Below are positions 6,543-15,230 of a DNA stretch of 64,000 bases, one piece after another. Where the stretch lies: positions 4,605,001 through 4,669,000 of the forward strand of contig NZ_CP041405.1 in NCBI RefSeq assembly GCF_007066085.1, given 5' to 3'. Each line of letters starts with the position of its first letter. The first letter of the stretch is position 1. The position numbers and the translations under genes are program-made. This stretch comes from Paenibacillus thiaminolyticus (GTDB taxonomy: Bacteria > Bacillota > Bacilli > Paenibacillales > Paenibacillaceae). A model generated the notes under the pieces. The model was not told where the DNA came from, did not search any database, and worked only from the letters and a program-made list of their open reading frames with translations.

Positions 6543-9197
6543 ATGAACTGCGTTAATTTGGACCGCGTGAACCGGACTCATCTGCCGATCGCGGGCGGCA
6601 AGGGAGCCAATCTGGGAGAGCTGCGGCAAGCCGGTTTTCCCGTTCCGCCGGGATTCTGCATTACGACTTCTGTCTATGATGCGGTAGTGGGACAATCGGC
6701 TCGAATGGACTCTTTCTATGAAAAACTCAGTCTCTTGAAGGCCGAGGATTACAAGGAGATCCGATCCCTAAGCCAGCGCATGCGGCAGCATATCATCGGC
6801 TTGCCCATCCCTGATGAGATGATTGAAGACATTCTCGGCGCATGGAGAGAAATGGGCGACCATCCTGTCGTCGCCGTTCGTTCCAGCGCGACGGCGGAGG
6901 ATTTGCCGACAGCTTCCTTTGCCGGGCAGCAGGATACGTTCTTGAATGTCACAGGGGAGCGGCAGCTCTTCGAGGCCATTCGGCAGTGCTGGTCCTCTCT
7001 CTTTTCCGAACGAGCTATCGCCTACCGGATTAACAGCGGCTTCGATCATCGTTCCGTCCGGCTGGCCGTCATCGTCCAGCTCCTGATCGTGCCTGACGTG
7101 TCAGGGGTCATGTTCACCGCCGATCCGATTACGGGGAACCGGCGCGTCATCTCGATTGATGCCAGCTTCGGGCTGGGGGAAGCGCTCGTATCGGGGCTCG
7201 TCAACCCTGATTTGTACCAGGTCAGGCAAGGCGAGATCGTGAAGAAGCAGATCTCGTGCAAGCAGTCGGCTGTCTGTACGCTCACCGGGGGAGGCACGGC
7301 AGTCGAAGGGATCCCCGAGCAGAAGCAGAAGGAGCAGGCGCTGTCCGATGAGGAGATTGTGACTCTGGCTCGGATAGGCGAGCGGATTCAAGCTCATTAC
7401 GGGTCGGAGCAAGATATTGAATGGTGCCTGTCCGGAGGACAGTTTTACATTGTTCAGGCCAGACCGATTACTTCTATTTTTCCGATACCGAAGGCGTCTG
7501 ACGATGGGCTGCATATATATTTCTCGTTCGGCCATATACAGATGATGACGGATGCGATGTCGCCCGCCGGAATGTCGATCTGGCAAACGCCGAGGGAACG
7601 GGCTTTTGTCGGGGAGGGCCGCGTGGAACCGCTGGTAGAAGCCGGCGGCCGGCTCTTCATGGATGCAACGCGTTCGCTGAAGGACAGCTTGGCCCGGAAG
7701 GTGACGCTGCAGATGATTGGCAAGATGGACGCCCTGATAGCCAGCGCGGCCAGACAAATCCTGGACCGTTTTCCGGTCAAGGAAAAGTCCACTTCCGATT
7801 GGGAGGGGCTGGAAGAGATGCTCCCCCGGCTTGCGACGCAAGTGCTTAAGGATATGCTGGAGGGAGAGGGCCAAGCGGCTTACAAGGAGGTCGAGGACGG
7901 AGCGGATCACTATGTGGATATATGCCGGCAGCGTCTGGACGAATGCGGCGGAGCCGACAAAATAACGTATATTCATCAAAATTTCGAGTCTTTAGGCCAC
8001 TATTTGATGGGCGAGAACTTTCACTACATGGTGGCGTCCATGGTGGCGCAGCATCTGCTCGAGCTGCTGGCGAAATGGTGGAACTTCGACGGCGGCGAAC
8101 TGATCACGCTGAACAAATCCCTGCCCTTCAATGTCACGGGCGAGATGGGACTGGAGCTGGGGGATGTGGCGGATATCTGCCGGCCTTACCCGGAGCTGGT
8201 CGCGTATTTGCGGAACGCGGCCGAGGACGGATTTATGGAGGGGCTGGACGCCATTGCCGGAGGCCCGGAATTCAAGGCGGCCTTCGCGCAGTGGCTGGAA
8301 CGATACGGCGTTCGCTGCCCGGGAGAGATTGACATCATGCGAACGCGTTGGGCGGAACGGCCTTATATGCTGATCCCATCGATTGTGGGACATCTGGACA
8401 GCGTCAAGCACGGAGAGCATCGCGAACGCTTCCGCCAAGGAGAGCAGGAAGCCGAGAGGGCCGCCGGACGCATTTTGTCCCAAGTCCGCAGTCGGGAAGA
8501 CGGAGCTTTCAAGGAACGGATCGTGTCCCGGCTGATTACCGTTTACCGCAGCTTCATGGGCTTGCGGGAGCATCACAAATTCGTGCTGGTCCGTCATTTG
8601 GCGCTCTATCGGAAAGTGGTGCTGGAGCTGGGCGATGATCTCGCGGTAGAGGGCGTCCTGCCCGCACGGGACGATATTTTCTTCCTGGCCTTGCCTGAAA
8701 TGAAGGAAATTCTAAACGGCAGCTTCGAAGACGATGTTCCATCGCTGATCGCGGCACGCAAGGAGAGCTTCAAGCACTATCAGCGGCTCCAGCCGCCGCG
8801 CGTCTTCACGAGCGAAGGCGAGATTATCGAGGGCAGGCTGGAAGGCGGCGATGCCCCGGAAGGCGCCTTGATTGGACTGCCGGTCTCTCCAGGCATCGTC
8901 GAAGGCAGAGCGAGGGTCGTGCTTGATCCGAGCACGGCTGCGCTGAAGGAAGGCGAGATTCTGGTGGCGCCGTTCACCGATCCGGGCTGGACGCCGCTGT
9001 TCCAGCAGGCGAAGGGGCTTATCACCGAGATTGGCGGCATGATGACGCATGGCTCCGTCATCGCCCGCGAGTATGGCATTCCCGCCATCGTCGGGGTCGA
9101 TCGTGCGACGACGCTCATCCGCGACGGCGCGCTGCTTCGCCTGGACGGCACCGCGGGGCATGTGATCGTGCTGGAAGAAGCGCATACTATGGCCTGA
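6543..9197 (+). CDS. rifampin phosphotransferase-like / PEP-synthase-related enzyme
   Basis: About 884 residues from ATG 6543 (AAGGAG at 6524-6529). The ATP-grasp domain is N-terminal (GGKGANLGEL, then VRSSATAEDLPTASFAGQQ), followed by a long middle domain. The phosphohistidine swivel domain is at the extreme C-terminus (GGMMTHGSVIAREYG, His about residue 836). There is no C-terminal PEP/pyruvate TIM barrel. Genuine PEP synthase has ATP-grasp, His domain, then barrel. ATP-grasp, middle domain, C-terminal His is instead the layout of rifampin phosphotransferase Rph (about 865 residues), which transfers the beta-phosphate of ATP to rifamycins. Many such genes carry the name 'phosphoenolpyruvate synthase'. 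The architecture is visible; rifampin activity is inference. Divergent from a TetR gene. Confidence 0.85.
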   Translation: MNCVNLDRVNRTHLPIAGGKGANLGELRQAGFPVPPGFCITTSVYDAVVGQSARMDSFYEKLSLLKAEDYKEIRSLSQRMRQHIIGLPIPDEMIEDILGAWREMGDHPVVAVRSSATAEDLPTASFAGQQDTFLNVTGERQLFEAIRQCWSSLFSERAIAYRINSGFDHRSVRLAVIVQLLIVPDVSGVMFTADPITGNRRVISIDASFGLGEALVSGLVNPDLYQVRQGEIVKKQISCKQSAVCTLTGGGTAVEGIPEQKQKEQALSDEEIVTLARIGERIQAHYGSEQDIEWCLSGGQFYIVQARPITSIFPIPKASDDGLHIYFSFGHIQMMTDAMSPAGMSIWQTPRERAFVGEGRVEPLVEAGGRLFMDATRSLKDSLARKVTLQMIGKMDALIASAARQILDRFPVKEKSTSDWEGLEEMLPRLATQVLKDMLEGEGQAAYKEVEDGADHYVDICRQRLDECGGADKITYIHQNFESLGHYLMGENFHYMVASMVAQHLLELLAKWWNFDGGELITLNKSLPFNVTGEMGLELGDVADICRPYPELVAYLRNAAEDGFMEGLDAIAGGPEFKAAFAQWLERYGVRCPGEIDIMRTRWAERPYMLIPSIVGHLDSVKHGEHRERFRQGEQEAERAAGRILSQVRSREDGAFKERIVSRLITVYRSFMGLREHHKFVLVRHLALYRKVVLELGDDLAVEGVLPARDDIFFLALPEMKEILNGSFEDDVPSLIAARKESFKHYQRLQPPRVFTSEGEIIEGRLEGGDAPEGALIGLPVSPGIVEGRARVVLDPSTAALKEGEILVAPFTDPGWTPLFQQAKGLITEIGGMMTHGSVIAREYGIPAIVGVDRATTLIRDGALLRLDGTAGHVIVLEEAHTMA

Positions 9198-9224
9198 TAC
9201 CTTCGTCTATATATAAGCAGGAAC

Positions 9225-9265
9225 GAACCGCGATTTGCCGGAAAAAGGCAGAACGCGGTTCTTTG
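9225..9265 (+). terminator. terminator after the Rph-like gene
   Basis: Perfect 8-bp outer stem GAACCGCG / CGCGGTTC (9225-9232 with 9254-9261), an inner TGCC/GGCA pairing, then CTTTGTTT. Confidence 0.8.
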
Positions 9266-9310
9266 TTTCTCCACGGAAATATGCCAATATAGTCGTAAGG
9301 GGATGAGTGA

Positions 9311-10777
9311 ATGTTCAACGATTTCAAGCTCGTAGATGGACGTCCTGCTTCCGTTCAGGTGAAGGACTATATCAAGGAGTTGATTTATAAAGGAATTTTG
9401 CGCGCCGATCAGAAGCTCCCTTCGACCCGCGAGTTCGCCTCCTTATGGCAATTGAGCCGCAACACGGTCATGACGGCGTACCGGGAGCTGGAGGACGAGG
9501 GACTGATCCATTCCGTGGCGGGCAAAGGCAGCTATGTCGCGCAAGAGGTCGTGCCGGCCGTGGACGGCGCGCGGCTGGAATGGAAGGACATGATCGGGGC
9601 GTGCGCCCGCACGGCCGAGGAGCTCGATCTGATGAAGCACGGCGTTCGCTGGGAGAAGGGGATGATTTCCTTCACGAGCATTGCCCCGGACGAGAAGCTG
9701 TTCGATCTGGATAATGTGAAGCGGGCCTTTCTCGATCGGATGTCGCTCGAAGGCGAGATTCTGCTGAACTACGGCTACGCGAAAGGCTACAAGCCGTTAA
9801 TCGACTACCTGATGCGATATATGGAGACGAAGGGCGTGGATCTGACCGGCAAAGATCTGCTGGTGACGAACGGCTTTACCGAAGGGCTCGACCTTGTCCT
9901 CTCGGCCGTGCACAAGCCGCACCGGCGTGTGCTGTGCGAAAACCCGACTCATCATACGGCGCTCAAGCTGTTCAAGATGCACGGCATGGAGATCACGGGA
10001 ATCCCCATGCAGGAGGACGGACTCGAGCTTGAGGAGTTGGAGCGGGCGTTGGTCCGGCAGTCCTTCGATCTGGCCTACCTGATTCCGTCCTATCATAATC
10101 CGACCGGCATCGTCATGTCCCCGGAGAAGCGGATGGAGGCCTTGCGCCTGTTCGGCGATTACCGTATTCCGGTCATCGAGGACGGCTTCAACGAGGAGCT
10201 GCGCTATTCCGGGTCGCATGTCGCCCCGCTCATTGCCTGCGGCGGCAGCGGGAACAACGTGGTCTATATCGGCAGCTATTCCAAGGTGCTGTTCCCGGGG
10301 ATTCGCGTTGGCTGGGTGCTGGCGGATCGGGAGCTCATCGATTATTTGGAGAGCATGAAGCGGGCGCGGAGCATTCATACGTCTACGCTCGATCAAGCGA
10401 TTTTATTTCAATATTTGCATAACGGCAATTTCGAAAAGTATATCAAACGGGCCCGCAATGCTTACAAGCGCAAATATGAGCTGGCCGTTCAATGGTGCCG
10501 GGAGCATATTCCGTTCGCCAGGCTGAGCGGCTACGGAGGACTGCACTTATTCATTGAACTGCACGAATCGTTGGCCGCGCGCGATGTGCTCAGCGCATGT
10601 GTGCGGCAGGGCGTTGTCTTTACGCCTGGCGATATTTTTCATACCGATGGTTCCGGGGCCAATACGTTCCGGCTCGGCTTCTCGCGCGTCTCGGAAGGAG
10701 AATTGGAGGCAGGTATCGCGACGATAGGCCAGATGGTCAGGCAGCTCATGGGGGAGGGAACCGGATGCAGGCGATAA
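9311..10777 (+). CDS. MocR-type (GntR-HTH + aminotransferase) regulator, DdlR-like
   Basis: 488 residues combining a GntR winged helix (about 10-75, with PSTREFASLWQLSRNTVMTAY) and a fold-type I aminotransferase domain. The domain has the PLP lysine in SYSKVLFPG, the PSYHNPTG motif, and an RLGFS carboxylate-binding arginine near the end. The 3' end overlaps ddl by 13 bp, so the two are co-translated. In Brevibacillus the MocR protein DdlR activates ddl and senses PLP/D-alanine. The same pairing here makes that role likely. Start ATG 9311 is preceded by AAGGGGATGAG. Confidence 0.93.
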   Translation: MFNDFKLVDGRPASVQVKDYIKELIYKGILRADQKLPSTREFASLWQLSRNTVMTAYRELEDEGLIHSVAGKGSYVAQEVVPAVDGARLEWKDMIGACARTAEELDLMKHGVRWEKGMISFTSIAPDEKLFDLDNVKRAFLDRMSLEGEILLNYGYAKGYKPLIDYLMRYMETKGVDLTGKDLLVTNGFTEGLDLVLSAVHKPHRRVLCENPTHHTALKLFKMHGMEITGIPMQEDGLELEELERALVRQSFDLAYLIPSYHNPTGIVMSPEKRMEALRLFGDYRIPVIEDGFNEELRYSGSHVAPLIACGGSGNNVVYIGSYSKVLFPGIRVGWVLADRELIDYLESMKRARSIHTSTLDQAILFQYLHNGNFEKYIKRARNAYKRKYELAVQWCREHIPFARLSGYGGLHLFIELHESLAARDVLSACVRQGVVFTPGDIFHTDGSGANTFRLGFSRVSEGELEAGIATIGQMVRQLMGEGTGCRR

Positions 10778-11703
10778 AAGTCGGCGTGATCATGGGAGGC
10801 GTCTCCTCTGAGCGCCAAGTGTCGCTCATGACGGGGAAGGAAATGATGGCGCATCTGGATGAGAAATATGATCCGATACCCATTGAACTGAATTCAACGG
10901 AAGAGCTTATCGACAAGGTCAAAGGGGTGGATATCGCCCTATTGGCGCTGCATGGCAAATACGGCGAGGACGGAACGGTGCAGGGCACGCTGGAAACGAT
11001 CGGCATCCCATATACCGGTTCCGGCGTCTTATCCAGCAGCCTGTGCATGGATAAAGAGCTGACGAAGAAAATCATCCGCTTCGAGGGATTGGCGACGCCG
11101 GACTGGAAGTTAATTTCTTCGCTCGATGGGCTGGATACGGCGGAAGCCGGGCGGCAACTCGGCTATCCCGTCGTCGTGAAGCCGAATACGGGCGGCTCCA
11201 GCATCGGCGTGCAGATTGCGGACGGCCCGGACCGTCTGCGTCAAGCCGTGGCGGACGCGCTGGCGTGGGACCGGGAAGTGCTGCTGGAGCAATATATTGC
11301 CGGCGAAGAAATTACGTGCGCGGTGCTGAATGGAGTGTTGCTGCCCACGGTATCGATCAAGGCCCAGGCTCATTTCTTCGACTATTCATCCAAATATTGC
11401 GACGGCGGGGCGGAGGAGGAAGTCATTGAATTGCCCGAGCCGTGCGGCAAGGCGGTTCGCGAGGCCGCCCTCCGCATCTATCAGGCCATGAAGTGCAGCG
11501 TGTATGCCCGCATCGACATGATGCTTGCCGATGGGGTTCCTTATGTATTGGAAGTGAACACGCTTCCGGGGTTGACCAAGAACAGCCTGCTCCCGAAAAG
11601 CGCCAAAGCGGCGGGCCTGTCGTACAGTCGGCTGCTGGATGAAATCATAACGCATTCTTTGCATACAAGAACGACAAAAGAAGCAGGTCTCCCCGGGCGG
11701 TAA
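10765..11703 (+). CDS. ddl: D-alanine--D-alanine ligase
   Basis: 312-residue ATP-grasp ligase making the D-Ala-D-Ala dipeptide for peptidoglycan stem peptides, in the cytoplasm. The N-terminal domain has GGVSSERQVSLMTG. LALHGKYGEDGTVQG is a family signature, as are VVKPNTGGSSIGV (nucleotide loop) and ARIDMM...VLEVNTLPGLT (Mg2+/product site). The start is ATG 10765 inside the 3' end of the MocR gene, with GGGGGAGGG at 10750-10758. An upstream in-frame extension to 10597 has no support. The length is at the short end of the family but matches the compact Bacillus/Paenibacillus type. A terminator hairpin begins within the last codons. Confidence 0.95.
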   Translation: MQAIKVGVIMGGVSSERQVSLMTGKEMMAHLDEKYDPIPIELNSTEELIDKVKGVDIALLALHGKYGEDGTVQGTLETIGIPYTGSGVLSSSLCMDKELTKKIIRFEGLATPDWKLISSLDGLDTAEAGRQLGYPVVVKPNTGGSSIGVQIADGPDRLRQAVADALAWDREVLLEQYIAGEEITCAVLNGVLLPTVSIKAQAHFFDYSSKYCDGGAEEEVIELPEPCGKAVREAALRIYQAMKCSVYARIDMMLADGVPYVLEVNTLPGLTKNSLLPKSAKAAGLSYSRLLDEIITHSLHTRTTKEAGLPGR

Positions 11704-11726
11704 CGGTTGGAGATCTGCTTCTTTAT
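11679..11726 (+). terminator. terminator overlapping the ddl stop
   Basis: Stem AGAAGCAGGTCT / AGATCTGCTTCT (one G-U pair) with the TAA stop at 11701 in the loop, followed by TTATTT. The left arm is coding. Confidence 0.85.
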
Positions 11727-11952
11727 TTCCAGAGGTTTTTGGTGGAGCAGGTCTATAGGGCTCACCCATGAATCTGTGTATCAAGATCGCCCGTGATCGC
11801 ACGCTCGCAGGGGGCCTATTATGGCGAGTGGGAAAGCGGATAGGACAGAATGTCCCTGACAGATGGCATGGAATCTGCATTATATGTAGTGTACAAAACC
11901 GAAAGATGGGATGATGACTTACGCCCGTAAAGGGCTAGGGGAGTGGTGCGCG

Positions 11953-12771
11953 ATGAAGAAATGCATTGTGTTCGCCAACTGCCATGGCATTCCGATTCGC
12001 AAATATTTGACTTCGTCGGCGACGTTCTGTCAACTTTACGAATTGGTAGAGGTGCCGATGATCCAAGTATGCAATCAGGCCACCGGCATCGGCGATCACC
12101 TGCTGAGCCAATGCGATCTGTTCATCTATATGAGAACGAGCGATGCCTTCGGGCCTTATCTGTCCACCGACTATATATTGACCCGACTGCCGGATCACTG
12201 CATCCGTATCAGCATCGGCAATGCTTATTTCATGTCCTATTATCCGCAATTCATTCCGGACAATAAGGAGCCGCTATTCGCCTATGCGGATCAGAATGTC
12301 ATCCGCTTGCTCCAAGCGGGAGCAAGCAAAGAGATGATTATTGCTGCCTTATCTGAAGAGAATTACTATTCGGCTCCGTTCTTGCAGCAATATCATCATG
12401 ATTTCATGCTCAACCTGCGGAGCCGGGAATCGGGAATCGATATTCCTCTGGCCGATTTCATCGAACAGAACTTCCGGAAGGATCATTTATTCGCCACGAT
12501 ATGCCATCCGCGGTTCCAGATTATCCGGTACTTGGCGATGAGCATTTTGGAGCGGCTTCATATTTCCGGCCAGGAGATAGCGCATATCGTTCACGACACG
12601 GCCTTCCTCGATCTGATTCACCCGATATACCCGAGCGTCATCAAGCATCTGGGGCTGAGCTTCGTGCGGCCGGAGGACCGGGTGTACACCTTGGGCGGAG
12701 ACATTCTGACCTTCCCGGAATATATTGCGCGGTATGTCGATTATCATGCGCAGGCGATGAGAGGGAGCTAG
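11953..12771 (+). CDS. WcbI-like polysaccharide biosynthesis protein
   Basis: About 272 residues from ATG 11953 (AGGGGAG 10 bases upstream). A longer form from ATG 11911 has no good ribosome site. The N-terminus VFANCHGIPIRKYL matches the GNCQ-type opening of WcbI-family proteins. These are found in capsule/exopolysaccharide loci and proposed to be acetyltransferase- or hydrolase-like, with uncertain biochemistry. No signal peptide or membrane segment is seen. It stands alone between ddl and the toxin genes with no other glycan genes, so its pathway here is unknown. Confidence 0.7.
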   Translation: MKKCIVFANCHGIPIRKYLTSSATFCQLYELVEVPMIQVCNQATGIGDHLLSQCDLFIYMRTSDAFGPYLSTDYILTRLPDHCIRISIGNAYFMSYYPQFIPDNKEPLFAYADQNVIRLLQAGASKEMIIAALSEENYYSAPFLQQYHHDFMLNLRSRESGIDIPLADFIEQNFRKDHLFATICHPRFQIIRYLAMSILERLHISGQEIAHIVHDTAFLDLIHPIYPSVIKHLGLSFVRPEDRVYTLGGDILTFPEYIARYVDYHAQAMRGS

Positions 12772-12856
12772 AACCGTGCCTTGCCTCAGGCTGGCGAGAG
12801 TCCAGCGGCTTGATCCGGGACTAGATTTTTTCCAGTCAAAAAGAGTCCATAAGAAT

Positions 12857-12888
12857 AGCCGTTTCTTCCTGGACAGAAAGAAACGGCT
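12857..12888 (-). terminator. hairpin between the WcbI-like gene and toxin 1
   Basis: Perfect 11-bp stem AGCCGTTTCTT / AAGAAACGGCT with a 10-base loop, between two convergent genes. The T-tract is poor on both sides, so terminator function is likely but not certain. Confidence 0.5.
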
Positions 12889-12908
12889 GAAGAGCTTAAG
12901 AGAAATGA

Positions 12909-13925
12909 TCAGTCAAGCTCAATGGGAACTGTACGTTGATTTACAAGCCGGGCATTCTTCGCATCCGTCACATCATAGGTTGTGACGATTAGCTCGGCGC
13001 CAATTACGCCGGAAAAGGAACCTTTCCCGGTTACTTCAATAGAAGAAAAGCGATTAGCTGCAGCTCCGTAACCACTTGTAGTAATCTGAACTCCGGCATT
13101 TTTGATTTCTTGCTGCTGACTGGCTGTCAGGCCGGCATAATGTACCCCCAGGTAATTGTCGTAGGTGAATTTCTTGCTATCTTGCATGCCCATCCAACCC
13201 GTATATATGCCGGTCGCGTTGATGATGCTGCGATTAGCCATCGTGCTTTCTGTCCGGCCTGTAAATACGACATCTCCGCGATACGTTCTTTGACTGAACT
13301 CCACTACCGTTTTATACGTTTTATGCGGGGGAACCTTCACGGGCTGCGGCGGGACTTCCAACGTGTAGGATTCACTTGTTGTATTGGTTTCTGTACTGCC
13401 TGTGTTGTACTCCAGATTGATTTTGCCTGCGCCCTCCAAAATCAACGGAAGAATGAATTTATTGCCGAGATCCCCGGCTCCGCCAACCTTAAATCCGCTG
13501 GAGATACTGGTTGAAGTTGATTCTGTATACGTCTTGCTGTATTTCAAGGTGTTGTAAGATTGCTCTTCATCCAAATTATTTGGAAATGTGTTTTCTCCGA
13601 TAAATATAGGTATCGTTGAATCATAGTGTATATTTTCCGTTCTCGCCTCAATAGACAGGTCGATTACAGGCGTAACGCTATCCGGATTCGCTCGAAGCGT
13701 GTATCTAAAACCGTTACTTTCCGGGTTGGCAACCGTATTTGCCAGATGATTTTTATAATAATACGTGCCTACCTTTTTAAGCACTTCATTGACATCTACG
13801 ATCCCGATGCTTTTTTCCTGGGCAATCGATGCTTCGGCATAAACCTGAGGCGGTGCGGAAGCGCTTCCAAGCATAAGGGCAGAAAGCCCGATGACAAGGC
13901 CATGTTTCAGAACATGTTTTCTCAT
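12909..13925 (-). CDS. ETX/MTX2 (aerolysin-type) pore-forming toxin
   Basis: 338-residue secreted protein. A signal peptide is visible (MRKHVLKHG, hydrophobic core, cleavage near VYAEA about residue 31). The body is beta-rich and Ser/Thr-rich. It holds the family-typical KTYTESTSTSISSGFKVGG stretch (about 130-148), a predicted insertion hairpin, followed by an EVPPQPVKVPPHKTYK motif (about 192-207), as in Mtx2/Mtx3 and epsilon toxin. Members assemble into membrane beta-barrels and act on insect or mammalian cells. It has a good GGAGGG ribosome site. The upstream control block is shared with the second toxin 1.2 kb away. Host target unknown. Confidence 0.88.
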   Translation of the reverse strand: MRKHVLKHGLVIGLSALMLGSASAPPQVYAEASIAQEKSIGIVDVNEVLKKVGTYYYKNHLANTVANPESNGFRYTLRANPDSVTPVIDLSIEARTENIHYDSTIPIFIGENTFPNNLDEEQSYNTLKYSKTYTESTSTSISSGFKVGGAGDLGNKFILPLILEGAGKINLEYNTGSTETNTTSESYTLEVPPQPVKVPPHKTYKTVVEFSQRTYRGDVVFTGRTESTMANRSIINATGIYTGWMGMQDSKKFTYDNYLGVHYAGLTASQQQEIKNAGVQITTSGYGAAANRFSSIEVTGKGSFSGVIGAELIVTTYDVTDAKNARLVNQRTVPIELD

Positions 13926-13984
13926 TGTGTATTCCCTCCAATTGAGTATGATGATGATTTCGCTCCCTAAGCCTCCTTTCCTTC

Positions 13985-14069
13985 GGGTTAAGGTTATCGT
14001 AGCACGGCTGGCGTTTCCTCATGGCATAAGGATTGTTATATTTTGTAGCGATCATGTTAATTGCCCGGG
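13985..14069 (-). promoter_or_regulatory. shared toxin control block, copy 1
   Basis: This ~85-bp block upstream of the ETX/MTX2-like gene is repeated at 15145-15230 upstream of the leukocidin-like gene. A near-identical core of about 40 bases covers CATAAGGATTGTTATATT and its flanks. Both hold an imperfect palindrome, here CCTCATGGCATAAGG (14017-14031). Promoter, operator or both. Confidence 0.7.
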
Positions 14070-14074
14070 ATAAG

Positions 14075-14113
14075 CAAAAAACGAGCGCCCCCTGCACAGG
14101 TCAGGGGGCGCTC
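14075..14113 (-). terminator. terminator of the leukocidin-like gene
   Basis: Perfect 12-bp GC-rich stem GAGCGCCCCCTG / CAGGGGGCGCTC (14083-14094 with 14102-14113). On the minus strand it is followed by GTTTTTT. Confidence 0.9.
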
Positions 14114-14147
14114 GCCGCGGCACGTCATACTACGTTGCGGTGCTTTC

Positions 14148-15119
14148 TTAATTTATCTCTATTAACTTATGATTTGTCCAATCAAGTATATATTTTGTAG
14201 TAAAGGTTGAATGGGAGGTGTCTTTGTCATTGCTTCCTACCCAAAAACCAAGACCAAATAGTTCATTATGCCATTGCAGCTTATAACTGTCTTGCGTTCT
14301 TCCTAAATGTACAGTTAATTGAGAAGTGGAATCCGTTTTATCGGCAATGACAACGGCGACTACGGCAGGAGAAAAGCTATAGGCCGCCAAAGCAGGCATC
14401 TGATCGCTAGAAAGAAAATTATCTTTTGCCCAAACTTGGCCGTTACGAGATTTACTAAAAAGCTCATTGCCATAATTCACAGTAAATGAATCCCTATTAT
14501 AGGGTCCCCACCCTTGGTTCATAGCAGAAACAAACGGAACCGTCCATTCCACTTTTTTATTGGTATCGGTTCTTAAATTCGTCTTGTAGTCTGCTTGTTC
14601 ATAAGAAACGGAGGTTGACCAATTGTTACTGCTGTTCGGGATACTGCCTATTGTACCGCCAATGGTATATCCAATGGTAGAGGATACCGTTTTTTTATCA
14701 ATTGTATTCGTAGGAGATACCTTGAAAAAATCCCCGCTTCCGTTTAATTCCATTGCTATCCGATAAGAAGATGCCCAATGCAATGTCGCTCTATAATACC
14801 CTGGATACGTATCCTGCTCAGGAAAAGAGATTTTTCTGTCCGCATCAATGTTGCTTCCTTCTGTCGTAATGACTGCAATTTGCTTATTACTATGGGGATC
14901 GTCAATGAAGGAAACAGAAAGAGAGGTTTTTATTTTTTCATTGCCAAACCTTGTAGATAAGTTATTGTATACCTTGGCGCCTTGTCCAATATCGATTGGA
15001 GAATTTTTCGCTACTTGTGCAGAGACAGATGCTCCATTCAATGTTAGGGATCCTAGTAGAATAGCAACTGCGGTTATACTTTTCAAAAATACTTGCGGCC
15101 TTTTTTTCTTTTTTATCAT
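14148..15119 (-). CDS. leukocidin/hemolysin-family beta-channel toxin
   Basis: About 323 residues from ATG 15119 (GGAGTGG five bases upstream). The ATG at 15137 would place that ribosome site inside the gene. A lysine-rich start and hydrophobic segment end in VSAQ (signal peptide). Family landmarks of staphylococcal leukocidins, alpha-hemolysin and B. cereus CytK/HlyII are visible. These are a stem-region SSTIGYTIGGTIG, the conserved YNRDSFTVNYGNELF segment, and a C-terminal LQWHNELFGLGFWVG rim motif. It would be secreted as a monomer and oligomerise into a transmembrane barrel. Only one component is present, so it may be a homo-oligomeric CytK-like toxin. Base composition is more AT-rich than the flanking genes, suggesting acquisition. 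Confidence 0.85.
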   Translation of the reverse strand: MIKKKKRPQVFLKSITAVAILLGSLTLNGASVSAQVAKNSPIDIGQGAKVYNNLSTRFGNEKIKTSLSVSFIDDPHSNKQIAVITTEGSNIDADRKISFPEQDTYPGYYRATLHWASSYRIAMELNGSGDFFKVSPTNTIDKKTVSSTIGYTIGGTIGSIPNSSNNWSTSVSYEQADYKTNLRTDTNKKVEWTVPFVSAMNQGWGPYNRDSFTVNYGNELFSKSRNGQVWAKDNFLSSDQMPALAAYSFSPAVVAVVIADKTDSTSQLTVHLGRTQDSYKLQWHNELFGLGFWVGSNDKDTSHSTFTTKYILDWTNHKLIEIN

Positions 15120-15144
15120 ATGTTCCACTCCATTCATTTACTTT

Positions 15145-15230
15145 GGGTTACGATTGATCGTAGCATAGCTGCTGTCACCTCATTGCATAAGGATTGTTAT
15201 ATTTTGTATCAATCATGTTAATGGTTCGGG
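15145..15230 (-). promoter_or_regulatory. shared toxin control block, copy 2
   Basis: Second copy of the block at 13985-14069, just upstream of the leukocidin-like start. The palindrome variant is CCTCATTGCATAAGG (15178-15192). On the minus strand a TTGATA-like -35 lies 17 bases ahead of TATGCA, though this promoter reading is tentative. Confidence 0.7.

Noticed and set aside
10597..10764. N-terminal extension of ddl
   Set aside because: It overlaps the MocR gene extensively in another frame. The family N-terminus begins at ATG 10765 with its own ribosome site.
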